The notes under the pieces were generated by a model, which did not search any database, was not told the origin of the DNA, and saw only the letters and a list, made by a program, of their open reading frames with translations. Of a stretch of 64,000 nucleotides of DNA, positions 1 to 13,700 are shown piece after piece (within the stretch, counting starts at the first letter, position 1; the number at the start of each line of letters is the position of its first letter). A program made the position numbers and the translations under genes. Source of the DNA: Aplectana chamaeleonis (taxonomy: Eukaryota; Nematoda; Chromadorea; Rhabditida; Cosmocercidae); assembly GCA_029168955.1 (NCBI GenBank), contig JAPDOI010000289.1:31001-95000 (forward strand), read 5' to 3'.

Positions 1-3000
1 TGTACTTTACATGACATCCTGATGACGTCATCAGATGCCCTATGTACTTTACATGACATCCTGATGACGTCATCAGATGCCCTATGTACTTTACATGACA
101 TCCTGATGACGTCATCAGATGCCCTATGTACTTTACATGACATCCTGATGACGTCATCAGATGCCCTATGTACTTTACATGACACCCTGATGACGTCATC
201 AGATGCCCTATGTACTTTACATGACATCCTGATGACGTCATCAGATGCCCTATGTACTTTACATGACATCCTGATGACGTCATCAGATGCCCTATGTACT
301 TTACATGACATCCTGATGACGTCATCAGATGCCCTATGTACTTTAGATGACATCCTGATGACGTCATCAGATGCCCTATGTACTTTCCATTACATGCTGA
401 TGACGTCACCAGATGCCCTATGTACTTTCCATGACATGCTGATGACGTCATCAGATGCCCTATTTACATGACATGCTGTTAACGTCATCAGATGCCCTAT
501 GTACTTCACATGACATGCTGATGACGTCATCAGATGCCCTATGTACTTTACATGACATCCTGATGACGTCATCAGATGCCCTATGTACTTTAGATGACAT
601 CCTGATGACGTCATCAGATGCCCTATGTACTTTACATGACATCCTGATGACGTCATCAGATGCCCTATGTACTTTACATGACATCCTGATGACGTCATCA
701 GATGCCCTATGTACTTTACATGACATCCTGATGACGTCATCATATGCCCAATGTACTTTACATGACATCCTGATGACGTCATCAGATGCCGTATGTACTT
801 CACATGGCATCCTGATGACGTCATCAGATGCCCTATGTACTTCACATGACACCCTGATGACGTCATCAGATGCCCTATGTACTTTACATGACATCCTGAT
901 AACGTCATAACATGCCCTATGTACTTTACATGACATCCTGATGACGTCGTCAGATGTCCTATGTACTTTTCATGACATCCTGATGACGTCATCAGATGCC
1001 CTATGTACTCTTCATGACATCCTGATGACGTCATCAGATGCCCTATGTACTTTACATGACATCCTGATGACGTCATCAGATGCCCTATGTACTTTACATG
1101 ACATCCTGATGACGTCATCAGATGCCCTATGTACTTTAGATGACACCCTGATGACGTCATCAGATGCCCTATGTACTTTACATGACATCCTGATGACGTC
1201 ATCAGATGCCCTATGTACTTTACATGACATCCTGATGACGTCATCAGATGCCCTATGTACTTTACATGACATCCTGATGACGTCATCAGATGCCCTATGT
1301 ACTTTACATGACATCCTGATGACGTCATCAGATGCCCTATGTACTTTACATGACATCCTGATGACGTCATCAGATGCCCTATGTACTTTACATGACATCC
1401 TGATGACGTCATCAGATGCCCTATGTACTTTACATGACATCCTGATGACGTCATCAGATGCCCTATGTACTTTACATGACATCCTGATGACGTCATCAGA
1501 TGCCCTATGTACTTTACATGACATCCTGATGACGTCATCAGATGCCCTATGTACTTTACATGACACCCTGATGACGTCATCAGATGCCCTATGTACTTTA
1601 CATGACATCCTGATGACGTCATCAGATGCCCTATGTACTTTACATGACATCCTGATGACGTCATCAGATGCCCTATGTACTTTACATGACACCCTGATGA
1701 CGTCATCAGATGCCCTATGTACTTTACATGACATCCTGATGACGTCATCAGATGCCCTATGTACTTTACATGACATCCTGATGACGTCATCAGATGCCCT
1801 ATGTACTTTAGATGACATCCTGATGACGTCATCAGATGCCCTATGTACTTTACATGACATCCTGATGACGTCATCAGATGCCCTATGTACTTTACATGAC
1901 ATCCTGATGACGTCATCAGATGCCCTATGTACTTTACATGACATCCTGATGACGTCATCAGATGCCCTATGTACTTTACATGACATCCTGATGACGTCAT
2001 CAGATGCCCTATGTACTTTACATGACATCCTGATGACGTCATCAGATGCCCTATGTACTTTACATGACATCCTGATGACGTCATCAGATGCCCTATGTAC
2101 TTTAGATGACACCCTGATGACGTAATCAGATGCCCTATGTACTTTACATGACATCCTGATGACGTCATCAGATGCCCTATGTACTTTACATGACATCCTG
2201 ATGACGTCATCAGATGCCCTATGTACTTTAGATGACACCCTGATGACGTCATCAGATGCCCTATGTACTTTACATGACATCCTGATGACGTCATCAGATG
2301 CCCTATGTACTTTACATGACATCCTGATGACGTCATCAGATGCCCTATGTACTTTAGATGACACCCTGATGACGTAATCAGATGCCCTATGTACTTTACA
2401 TGACATCCTGATGACGTCATCAGATGCCCTATGTACTTTACATGACATCCTGATGACGTCATCAGATGCCCTATGTACTTTACATGACATCCTGATGACG
2501 TCATCAGATGCCCTATGTACTTTACATGACATCCTGATGACGTCATCAGATGCCCTATGTACTTTACATGACATCCTGATGACGTCATCAGATGCCCTAT
2601 GTACTTTACATGACATCCTGATGACGTCATCAGATGCCCTATGTACTTTAGATGACACCCTGATGACGTAATCAGATGCCCTATGTACTTTACATGACAT
2701 CCTGATGACGTCATCAGATGCCCTATGTACTTTACATGACATCCTGATGACGTCATCAGATGCCCTATGTACTTTACATGACATCCTGATGACGTCATCA
2801 GATGCCCTATGTACTTTACATGACATCCTGATGACGTCATCAGATGCCCTATGTACTTTACATGACACCCTGATGACGTCATCAGATGCCCTATGTACTT
2901 TACATGACATCCTGATGACGTCATCAGATGCCCTATGTACTTTACATGACATCCTGATGATGTCATCAGATGCCCTATGTACTTTACATGACACCCTGAT

Positions 3001-6000
3001 GACGTCATCAGATGCCCTATGTACTTTAGATGACACCCTGATGACGTCATCAGATGCCCTATGTACTTTACATGACATCCTGATGACGTCATCAGATGCC
3101 CTATGTACTTTACATGACATCCTGATGACGTCATCAGATGCCCTATGTACTTTAGATGACACCCTGATGACGTAATCAGATGCCCTATGTACTTTACATG
3201 ACATCCTGATGACGTCATCAGATGCCCTATGTACTTTACATGACATCCTGATGACGTCATCAGATGCCCTATGTACTTTAGATGACATCCTGATGACGTC
3301 ATCAGATGCCCTATGTACTTTACATGACATCCTGATGACGTCATCAGATGCCCTATGTACTTTACATGACATCCTGATGACGTCATCAGATGCCCTATGT
3401 ACTTTACATGACACCCTGATGACGTCATCAGATGCCCTATGTACTTTACATGACATCCTGATGACGTCATCAGATGCCCTATGTACTTTACATGACATCC
3501 TGATGACGTCATCAGATGCCCTATGTACTTTACATGACATCCTGATGACGTCATCAGATGCCCTATGTACCTTACATGACATCCTGATGACGTCATCAGA
3601 TGCCCTATGTACTTTACATGACATCCTGATGACGTCATCAGATGCCCTATGTACTTTACATGACATCCTGATGACGTCATCAGATGCCCTATGTACTTTA
3701 CATGACACCCTGATGACGTCATCAGATGCCCTATGTACTTTACATGACATCCTGATGACGTCATCAGATGCCCTATGTACTTTAGATGACACCCTGATGA
3801 CGTAATCAGATGCCCTATGTACTTTACATGACATCCTGATGACGTCATCAGATGCCCTATGTACTTTACATGACATCCTGATGACGTCATCAGATGCCCT
3901 ATGTACTTTACATGACATCCTGATGACGTCATCAGATGCCCTATGTACTTTACATGACATCCTGATGACGTCATCAGATGCCCTATGTACTTTACATGAC
4001 ATCCTGATGACGTCATCAGATGCCCTATGTACTCTAGATGACATCCTGATGACGTCATCAGATGCCCTATGTACTTTACATGACATCCTGATGACGTCAT
4101 CAGATGCCCTATGTACTCTAGATGACACCCTGATGACGTAATCAGATGCCCTATGTACTTTACATGACATCCTGATGACGTCATCAGATGCCCTATGTAC
4201 TTTACATGACATCCTGATGACGTCATCAGATGCCCTATGTACTTTAGATGACACCCTGATGACGTAATCAGATGCCCTATGTACTTTACATGACATCCTG
4301 ATGACGTCATCAGATGCCCTATGTACTTTACATGACATCCTGATGACGTCATCAGATGCCCTATGTACTTTACATGACACCATGATGACGCCATCAGATG
4401 CCCTATGTACTTTAGATGACACCCTGATGACGTCATCAGATGCCCTATGTACTTTACATGACATCCTGATGACGTCACCAGATGCCCTATGTACTTTACA
4501 TGACATCCTGATGACGTCATCAGATGCCCTATGTACCTTACATGACATCCTGATGACGTCATCAGATGCCCTATGTACCTTACATGACATCTTGATGACG
4601 TCATCAGATGCCCTATGTACTTTAGATGACACCCTGATGACGTAATCAGATGCCCTATGTACTTTACATGACATCCTGATGACGTCATCAGATGCCCTAT
4701 GTACTTTACATGACATCCTGATGACGTCATCAGATGCCCTATGTACTCTAGATGACACCCTGATGACGTAATCAGATGCCCTATGTACTTTACATGACAT
4801 CCTGATGACGTCATCAGATGCCCTATGTACTTTACATGACATCCTGATGACGTCATCAGATGCCCTAAGTACTTCAGATGACATCCTGATGACGTCATCA
4901 GCTGCCCTATGTACTTTACATGACATCCTGATGATGTCATCAGATGCCCTATGTGCTTTACATGACATCCTGATGACGTCATCAGATGCCCTATGTACTT
5001 TAGATGACACCCTGATGACGTCATCAGATGCCCTATGTACTTTACATGACATCCTGATGACGTCATCAGATGCCCTATGTACTTTACATGACATCCTGAT
5101 GACGTCATCAGCTGCCCTATGTACTTTACATGACATCCTGATGACGTCATCAGATGCCCTATGTACTTTACATGACATCCTGATGACGTCATCAGATGCC
5201 CTATGTACTTTACATGACATCCTGATGACGTCATCAGATGCCCTATGTACTTTACATGACATCCTGATGACGTCATCAGATGCCCTATGTACTTTAAATG
5301 ACATCCTGATGACGTCATCAGATGCCCTATGTACTTTAGATGACACCCTGATGACGTAATCAGATGGGCTATATTCTTTAGATAACAAACTGATGACGTC
5401 ATCAGATGCCCTATGTACTTAAGATGACACCCTGATGACGTCATCAGATGCCCTATGTACTTTAGATGACACCCTGATGACGTCATCAGATGCCCTATGT
5501 ACTTTACATGACATCCTGATGACGTCATCAGATGCCCTATGTACTTTACATGACATCCTGATGACGTCATCAGATGCCCTATGTACTTTAGATGACACCC
5601 TGATGACGTAATCAGATGCCCTATGTACTTTAGATGACATCCTGATGACGTCATCAGATGCCCTATGTACTTTACATGACATCCTGATGACGTCATCAGA
5701 TGCCCTATGTACTTTACATGACATCCTGATGACGTCATCAGATGCCCTATGTACCTTACATGACATCCTGATGACGTCATCAGATGCCCTATGTACTTTA
5801 CATGACATCCTGATGACGTCATCAGATGCCCTATGTACTTTAAATGACATCCTGATGACGTCATCAGATGCCCTATGTACTTTACATGACATCCTGATGA
5901 CGTCATCAGATGCCCTATGTACTTTACATGACATCCTGATGACGTCATCAGATGCCCTATGTACTTTACATGACACCCTGATGACGTCATCAGATGCCCT

Positions 6001-7799
6001 ATGTACCTTACATGACATCCTGATGACGTCATCAGATGCCCTATGTACCTTACATGACATCCTGATGACGTCATCAGATGCCCTATGTACTTTACATGAC
6101 ACCCTGATGACGTCATCAGATGCCCTATGTACTTTACATGACATCCTGATGACGTCATCAGATGCCCTATGTACTTTAGATGACACCCTGATGACGTCAT
6201 CAGATGCCCTATGTACTTTACATGACACCATGATGACGTCATCAGATGCCGTATGTACTTTAGATGACACCCTGATGACGTCATCAGATGCCCTATGTAC
6301 TTTAGATGACACCCTGATGACGTAATCAGATGCCCTATGTACTTTACATGACATCCTGATGACGTCATCAGATGCCCTATGTACTTTACATGACATCCTG
6401 ATGACGTCATCAGATGCCCTATGTACTCTAGATGACACCCTGATGACGTAATCAGATGCCCTATGTACTTTACATGACATCCTGATGACGTCATCAGATG
6501 CCCTATGTACTTTACATGACATCCTGATGACGTCATCAGATGCCCTATGTACCTTACATGACATCTTGATGACGTCATCAGATGCCCTATGTACTTTACA
6601 TGACACCATGATGACGTCATCAGATGCCCTATGTACTTTAGATGACATCCTGATGACGTCATCAGATGCCCTATGTACCTTACATGACATCCTGATGACG
6701 TCATCAGATGCCCTATGTACTTTACATGACATCCTGATGACGTCATCAGATGCCCTATGTACTCTAGATGACACCCTGATGACGTAATCAGATGCCCTAT
6801 GTACCTTACATGACATCCTGATGACGTCATCAGATGCCCTATGTACCTTACATGACATCTTGATGACGTCATCAGATGCCCTATGTACTTTAGATGACAC
6901 CCTGATGACGTAATCAGATGCCCTATGTACTTTACATGACATCCTGATGACGTCATCAGATGCCCTATGTACTTTACATGACATCCTGATGACGTCATCA
7001 GATGCCCTATGTACCTTACATGACATCCTGATGACGTCACCTAATGCCCTATGTACCTTACATGACATCCTGATGACGTCATCAGATGCCCTATGTACTC
7101 TAGATGACACCCTGATGACGTAATCAGATGCCCTATGTACTTTACATGACATCCTGATGACGTCATCAGATGCCCTATGCACTTTACATGACATCCTGAT
7201 GACGTCATCAGATGCCCTATGTACCTTACATGACATCTTGATGACGTCATCAGATGCCCTATGTACTTTACATGACACCATGATGACGTCATCAGATGCC
7301 CTATGTACTTTAGATGACATCCTGATGACGTCATCAGATGCCCTATGTGCCTTATATGACATCTTGATGACGTCATCAGATGCCCTATGTACTTTACACG
7401 ATATCCTGATGACGTCATCAGATGCCCTATGTACTCTAGATGACACCCCGATGACGTAATCAGATGCCCTATGTACCTTACATGACATCCTGATGACGTC
7501 ACCTAATGCCCTATGTACCTTACATGACATCTTGATGACGTCATCAGATGCCCTATGTACTTTACATGACACCATGATGACGTCATCAGATGCCCTATGT
7601 ACTTTAGATGACACCCTGATGACGTCATCTGGTGCCCTATGTACTTTAGATGACACCCTGATGACGTCATCAGATGCCCTATGTACCTTACATGACATCT
7701 TGATGACGTCATCAGATGCCCTATGCTTTTTACATGACACCATGATGACGTCATCAGGTGCCCTATGTACTTTAGATGACACCCTCTAGACGTCATCAG
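1..7799. repeat. Satellite 1: 42-bp tandem minisatellite, about 185 units
   Basis: Head-to-tail 42-bp units fill the window from its first base, so the left end of the array lies outside. Each unit has three parts: TGATGACGTCATCA, then GATGCCCT, then ATGTACTTTACAT followed by GACATCC. The first part is a perfect 14-bp palindrome with the CRE core TGACGTCA. The third contains a 5-3-5 inverted repeat (ATGTA, CTT, TACAT). Variation is nearly all substitution: TTTACAT to TTTAGAT, GACATCC to GACACCC, and GTCATC to GTAATC. An obvious length change is a shortened unit near 460-475. Because 42 is 14 codons, several frames stay open for kilobases, including one of 2216 codons on the minus strand (390-7040) made of 14-residue repeats. 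There is no codon-level sign of selection, so it is called non-coding. Units grow more diverged from about 7000 to the junction. Confidence 0.97.
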
Positions 7800-10700
7800 T
7801 GCGGGACCCGACTGGAAGTGCACCACGCGCCGTGGAAAGCGTGCGGGACCCAATCGGAAGTGGGCCAAGCGCCGTGTAAAGGGTGCGGGACCCAACTGGA
7901 AGTGCACCACGCGCCGTGGAAAGTGTGCGGGACCCGACTGGAAGTGCGCCACGCCCGTCGAAAGTGAGCGGGACCTAACTGGAAGTGCGCCATGCGCCGT
8001 GTAATGTGTGCGGGACCCAATCGGAAGCGGGCCAAGCGCCGTGTAAAGGGTGCGGGACCCAACTGGAAGTGCACCACGCGCCGTGGAAAGTGTGCGGGAC
8101 CCGACTGGAAGTGCGCCACGCACCATGTAAAGTGTGAGGGACCCAACCGGAAGTGCGCCACGCGCCATGGAAAGTGTGCGGGACCCGACTGGAAGTACGC
8201 CACGCGCCGTGTAAACTGTGCGGGACCCGACTGGAAGTGCGCCACGCAGCGTGGAAAGTGTGCGGGGCCCGACTGCAAGTGCGCCACGCGCCGTGTAAAG
8301 TGTGCGGCAAGAGTGGAAGTGCGCCACGCGCCGTGGAAGGTGTGCGGGACCCGACTGGAAGTGCACCGCGCGCCGTGTAAAGTGTGCGGGACCCAACTGG
8401 AAGTGCGCCACGCGCCGTGTAAAGTGTTCGGGCCCGACTGGAAGTTCGCCACGCGCCGTGTAAAGTGTGCGGGACCCAACTGGAAGTGCGTCACGCGCCG
8501 TAAAGTGTGCGGCAAGACTGGAAGTGCGCCACGCGCCGTGGAAAGTGTGTGGACCCGACTGGAAGTGCGCCACGCCCGTCGAAAGTGAGCGGACCTAACT
8601 GGAAGTGCGCCATGCGCCGTGTAATGTGTGCGGGACCCAATCGGAAGTGGGCCAAGCGCCGTGTAAAGGGTGCGGGACCCAACTGGAAGTGCACCACGCG
8701 CCATGGAAAGTGTGCGGGACCCGACTGGAAGTGCGCCACGCACCATGTAAAGTGTGCGGACCCAACCGGAAGTGCGCCACGCTCCGTGTAAAGTGTGCCG
8801 GACCCACTGGAAGTGTGCCATGCGCCGTGTAAAGTGTGCGGCAAGACTAGAAGTGCGCCACGCCCGTGTAAAGTGCGCGGGCCCGACTGGAAGTTCGCCA
8901 CGCGCCGTGGAAAGCGTGCGGGAACCGACTGGAAGTACGCCACGCGCCGTGTAAAATGTGCGGCCCGACTGGAAGTGGGCCACGCGCCGTGGAAAGTGTG
9001 CGGGCCCGGCTGGAAGTTCGCCACGCGCCGTGTAAACTGTGCGGGACCCGACTGGAAGTGCGCCACGCAGCGTGGAAAGTGTGCGGGGCCCGACTGCAAG
9101 TGCGCCACGCGCCGTGTAAAGTGTGCGGCAAGAGGGAAGTGCGCCACGCGCCGTGGAAGGTGTGCGGACCCGACTGGAAGTGCACCGCGCGCCGTGTAAA
9201 GTGTGCGGACCCAACTGGAAGTGCGCCACGCGCCGTGTAAAGTGTTCGCCCGACTGAAGTGCGCCACGCACCATGTAAAGTGTGCGGGACCCAACCGGAA
9301 GTGCGCCACGCGCCGTGTAAAGTGTGCGGCAAGACTGGAAGTGCGCCACGCGCCGTGGAAGGTGTGCGGACCCGACTTGAAGTGCACCACGCGCCGTGTA
9401 AAGTGTGCGGGACCCAACTGGAAGTGCGCCACGCGCCGTGGAAAGTGTGCGGGACCCGACTGGAAGTGCGCCACGCGCCGTGGAAAGTGTGCGGGACCTA
9501 ACTGGCAGTGCGCCACGCGCCGTGTAAAGTGTGCGAACCCAACTGGAAGTGCGCCACGCGCCGTGTAAAGTGTGCGGGACCCACTGGAAGTGCGCCAAGC
9601 ACCGTGTAAAGGGTGCGGGACCCAACTGGAAGTGCACAACGCGTCGTGGAAAGTGTGCGGAACCCGACTGGAAGTGCGCCACGCACCATGTGCGGTGTGC
9701 GGGACCCAATCGGAAGTGCGCCACGCTCCGTGTAAAGTGTGCCGGACCCACTGGAAGTGTGCCATGCGCCGTGTAAAGTGTGCGGACCCAACTGGAAGTG
9801 CGCCACGCGCCGTGTAAAGTGTGCGGCCCGACTGGAAGTTCGCCACGCGCCGTAAAGTGTGCGGGACCCAACTGGAAGTGCGTCACGCGCCGTGTAAAGT
9901 GTGCGGCAAGACTGGAAGTGCGCCACGCGCCGTGGAAAGTGTGCGAGACCTAACTGGAAGTGCGCCACGCGCCGTGGAAAAGTGCGGGACTTATTTGGCA
10001 GTGCGCCACGCGCAGTGTAAAGTGTGCGAACCCAACTGGAAGTGCGCCACGCGCCGTGTAAAGTGTGCGGACCCAATCGGGAAGCGCGCCAAGCGCCGTG
10101 TAAAGGTGCGGGACCCAACTGGAAGTGCACCACGCGCCGTGGAAAGTGTGCGGACCCGACTGGAAGTGCGCCACGCACCATGTAAAGTGTGCGGAGCCAA
10201 CCGGAAGTGCGCCACGCTTCGTGTAAAGTGTGCCGGACCCACTGGAAGTGTGCCATGCGCCGTGTAAAGTGTGCGGGACCCAACTGGAAGTGCGCCACGA
10301 GTCGTAAAGTGTGCGGGCCCGACTGGAAGTTCGCCACGCGCCTTGGAAAGCGTGCGGAACCAACTGGAAGTGCGCCACGCGCCGTGTAAAATGTGCGGCC
10401 CGACTGGAAGTGCGCCACGCGCCGTGGAAAGTGTGCGGGACCCGACTGGAAGTACGCCACGCGCAGTGTAAACTGTGCGGGACCCGACAAGAAGTGCGCC
10501 ACGCACCGTGTAAAGTGTGCGGGACCCAACTGGAAGTGCGCCACGCGCGGTGAAAAGTGTGCGGGACCCCACTGGAAGTGCGTCACGCGCCGTGGAAAGT
10601 GTGCGGGACCCAACTGGAAGTGCGCCACGAGTCGTGTAAAGTGTGCGGGCCCGACTGGAAGTTCGCCACGCGCGGTGTAAACTGTGCGGGACCCGACTGG

Positions 10701-13700
10701 AAGTGCACCACGCACCGTGGAAAGTGTGCGGGGCCCGACTGCAAGTGCCCCACGCGCCGTGTGAAGTGTGCGGCAAGACTGGAAGTGTGCCACGCGCCGT
10801 GGAAGGTGTGCGGGACCCGACTGGAAGTGCACCACGCGCCGTGTAAAGTGTGCAGGACCCAACTGGAAGTGCGCCACGCGCCGTGGAAAGTGTGGTGACC
10901 TGACTGGAAGTGCGACACGCGCCGTGGAAAGTGTGCGGGACCTAACTGGCAGTGCGCCACGCGCCGTGTAAAGTGTGCGAACCCAACTGGAAGTGCACCA
11001 CGCGCCGTGGAAAGCGTGCGGGACCCAATCGGAAGTGGCCAAGCGCCGTGTAAAGGGTGCGGGACCCAACTGGAAGTGCACCACGCGCCGTGGAAAGTGT
11101 GCGGACCCGACTGGAAGTGCGCCACGCCCGTCGAAAGTGAGCGGGACCTAACTGGAAGTGCGCCATGCGCCGTGTAATGTGCGGGACCCAATCGGAAGCG
11201 GGCCAAGCGCCGTGTAAAGGGTGCGGACCCAACTGGAAGTGCACCACGCGCCGTGGAAAGTGTGCGGGACCCGACTGGAAGTGCGCCACGCACCATGTAA
11301 AGTGTGAGGACCCAACCGGAAGTGCGCCACGCGCCATGGAAAGTGTGCGGGACCCGACTGGAAGTACGCCACGCGCCGTGTAAACCGTGCGGGACCCGAC
11401 TGGAAGTGCGCCACGCAGCGTGGAAAGTGTGCGGGGCCCGACTGCAAGTGCGCCACGCGCCGTGTAAAGTGTGCGGCAAGAATGGAAGTGCGCCACGCGC
11501 CGTGGAAGGTGTGCGGGACCCGACTGGAAGTGCACCGCGCGCCGTGTAAAGTGTGCGGGACCCAACTGGAAGTGCGCCACGCGCCGTGTAAAGTGTGCGG
11601 GGCCGACCGGGAGTGCGGCACGCGCCGTGTAAAGTGTGCGGGACCCAACTGGAAGTGCGTCACGCGCCGTGTAAAGTGTGCGGCAAGACTGGAAGTGCGC
11701 CACGCGCCGTGGAAAGTGTGTGGACCCGACTGGAAGTGCGCCACGCCCGTCGAAAGTGAGCGGGACCTAACTGGAAGTGCGCCATGCGCCGTGTAATGTG
11801 TGCGGGACCCAATCGGAAGTGGGCCAAGCGCCGTGTAAAGGGTGCGGGACCCAACTGGAAGTGCACCACGCGCCATGGAAAGTGTGCGGGACCCGACTGG
11901 AAGTGCGCCACGCACCATGTAAAGTGTGCGGACCCAACCGGAAGTGCGCCACGCTCCGTGTAAAGTGTGCCGGACCCAATTGAAGTGTGCCATGCGCCGT
12001 AAAGTGTGCGGCAAGACTAGAAGTGCGCCACGCCCGTGTAAAGTGCGCGGGCCCGACTGGAAGTTCGCCACGCGCCGTGGAAAGCGTGCGGGAACCGACT
12101 GAAAGTACGCCACGCGCCGTGTAAAATGTGCGGCCCGACTGGAAGTGGGCCACGCGCCGTGGAAAGTGTGCGGGACCCGACAAGAAGTGCGTCACGCGCC
12201 GTGGAAAGTGCGCGGGAGCCAGCTGGAAGGACGGCAGGCGCCGTGTAAACTGTGCGGGACCCGACTGGAAGTGCGCCACGCAGCGTGGAAAGTGTGCGGG
12301 GCTCGACTGCAAGTGCGCCACGCGCCGTGTAAAGTGTGCGGCAAGACTGGAAGTGCGCCACGCGCCGTGGAAGGTGTGCGGGACCCGACTTGAAGTGCAC
12401 CACGCGCGGTGAAAAGTGTGCGGGACCCCACTGGAAGTGCGTCACGCGCCGTGGAAAGTGTGCGGGACCCAGCTGGAAGTGCGCCACGCGCCGTGGAAAG
12501 TGTGCGGGACCCGACTGGAAGTACGCCACGCGCGGTGTAAACTGTGCGGGACCCGACTGGAAGTGCACCACGCACCGTGGAAAGTGTGCGGGGCCCGACT
12601 GCAAGTGCCCCACGCGCCGTGTGAAGTGTGCGGCAAGACTGGAAGTGTGCCACGCGCCGTGGAAGGTGTGCGGGACCCGACTGGAAGTGCACCACGCGCC
12701 GTGTAAAGTGTGCGGGACCCAACTGGAAGTGCGCCACGCGCCGTGGAAAGTGTGCGGGACCTGACTGGAAGTGCGACACGCGCCGTGGAAAGTGTGCGGA
12801 CCTAACTGGCAGTGCGCCACGCGCCGTGTAAAGTGTGCGAACCCAACTGGAAGTGCACCACGCGCCGTGGAAAGCGTGCGGGACCCAATCGGAAGTGCTG
12901 CCAAGCGTGTAAAGGGTGCGGGACCCAACTGGAAGTGCACCACGCGCCGTGGAAAGTGTGCGGGACCCGACTGGAAGTGCGCCACGCCCGTCGAAAGTGA
13001 GCGGACCTAACTGGAAGTGCGCCATGCGCCGTGTAATGTGTGCGGACCCAATCGGAAGCGGGCCAAGCGCCGTGTAAAGGGTGCGGGACCCAACTGGAAG
13101 TGCACCACGCGCCGTGGAAAGTGTGCGGGACCCGACTGGAAGTGCGCCACGCACCATGTAAAGTGTGAGGGACCCAACCGGAAGTGCGCCACGCGCCATG
13201 GAAAGTGTGCGGGACCCGACTGGAAGTACGCCACGCGCCGTGTAAACTGTGCGGGACCCGACTGGAAGTGCGCCACGCAGCGTGGAAAGTGTGCGGGGCC
13301 CGACTGCAAGTGCGCCACGCGCCGTGTAAAGTGTGCGGCAAGAGTGGAAGTGCGCCACGCGCCGTGGAAGGTGTGCGGACCCGACTGGAAGTGCACCGCG
13401 CGCCGTGTAAAGTGTGCGGGACCCAACTGGAAGTGCGCCACGCGCCGTGTAAAGTGTTCGGGCCCGACTGGAAGTTCGCCACGCGCCGTGTAAAGTGTGC
13501 GGGACCCAACTGGAAGTGCGTCACGCGCCGTGTAAAGTGTGCGGCAAGACTGGAAGTGCGCCACGCGCCGTGGAAAGTGTGTGGGACCCGACTGGAAGTG
13601 CGCCACGCCCGTCGAAAGTGAGCGGGACCTAACTGGAAGTGCGCCATGCGCCGTGTAATGTGTGCGGGACCCAATCGGAAGTGGGCCAAGCGCCGTGTAA

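Noticed and set aside
22..7782. Long open frames in satellite 1 (for example minus strand 390-7040, 1012-5388 and 5419-7782)
   Set aside because: They follow from a 42-bp unit without stops. Several overlapping frames on both strands are open in the same DNA and the products are pure 14-residue repeats, so no gene is called.
1..7799. Resemblance to a CRISPR array because of short regular repeats
   Set aside because: There are no unique spacers; the whole 42-bp period is repeated. The context is eukaryotic.
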